Assembly (NCBI RefSeq): GCF_007565055.1
Contig: NC_044553.1
Coordinates: forward strand, 41,183,916 to 41,247,915
Source: Rhinopithecus roxellana
Taxonomy: Eukaryota > Chordata > Mammalia > Primates > Cercopithecidae
DNA length: 64,000 bases
Reading direction: 5' to 3'
The stretch's first letter is position 1. Each line of letters opens with the position of its first letter. Shown in pieces: positions 63,606 through 64,000 of this stretch. The notes under the pieces were generated by a model. The model was not told the origin of the DNA, searched no databases, and worked only from the letters and a program-made list of their open reading frames with translations. The position numbers were made by a program, and so were the translations under genes.

Positions 63606-64000
63606 TGAAAAAAATTATCTTCTGTGTCAGAAGAAATATTCTCTTCTCCTATAGATGAGATGCTAATGCCATTTGGTCACTCTTTTTTGTTACTAAGAAT
63701 CAGGGCCCTTCAGCCTCAAGATCACAATTGCAAGAATTAAGAAAAATGATCTTTATTTTGCATTCAAAAATAGTGGTGTGTTTCAATAATAGTGTATTAT
63801 GATTATTTATAAGTAGTTTTGATATGTGGCAGGAGCATCCTTATTTTAGATGATGTATACAAATTTATTTTTATAGAAATAAATTGTTCAATTTGTCCAA
63901 ATTATTATTATAGGAAGACTTCTGAATGTTAATTATGACTTCTGCTAACATTATCGGTAGAAGAGTAATTTGGAATAACCACCCCCCCCCATGAAGGGAG
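63606..64000. other. Window end, AT-rich; C10 run
   Basis: No gene seen. A run of C (about 63981-63990) lies just before the window ends. Confidence 0.5.

Overview
This is nuclear DNA of a catarrhine primate, most likely an Old World monkey. The window is AT-rich, has no intact host protein-coding exon that I can recognise, and is built mostly from primate interspersed repeats: about fourteen Alu copies, L1 copies of several ages, MIR, L2, hAT and mariner-type DNA transposon remnants, and a MaLR LTR. The monkey assignment rests on the Alu at 15796-16103, which has the base changes I associate with the cercopithecoid AluYR group, and on the 3' UTR of the two young L1s, which differs from the great-ape L1PA form. 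Both are recalled knowledge, not a search, and no species or chromosome can be named.

Layout. 1-24495: old L1 pieces, Alus, MIR, a MaLR LTR, MER20/MER5-like elements, an L2 split by a later insertion, and unassigned intergenic sequence. 24496-30176: a young, nearly full-length sense L1 with an intact ORF1, an ORF2 broken by one stop and three frameshifts, and two poly-A tracts separated by a 42-nt segment, all inside a perfect 16-bp target-site duplication (TSD). This is the signature of a 3' transduction. 31150-34325: a full-length antisense processed pseudogene of IFT80 (intraflagellar transport protein 80), split by an Alu and carrying an 85-nt internal segment that is absent from the IFT80 reading frame I know. 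34330-38360: an old L1M, a small MADE1, an Alu, and a second young L1 with the 5' inversion expected from twin priming, which landed on the Alu's own target-site repeat.

38361-51801: the least repetitive part, with two stretches that look like candidate conserved non-coding sequence, an Alu without an A-tail, and two copies of one DNA-transposon-like repeat. 51802-53891: a 5'-truncated antisense L1 with an 18-bp TSD. 54102-54541: a MADE1 hairpin element split by an Alu. 56340 to about 63340: a long, decayed antisense L1 including ORF1 and 5' region, split by a young Alu with a perfect TSD. The last 650 bp hold a MIR and simple sequence.

The genes here do not form a pathway. The common theme is L1 machinery: it produced the L1 copies, the Alus and the IFT80 retrocopy, and the clearest stories in the window are the integration footprints it left (transduction, twin priming, re-used target sites, tail-born microsatellites). 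I found no CRISPR, operon, tRNA or rRNA gene, and no sign of a new enzymatic system.
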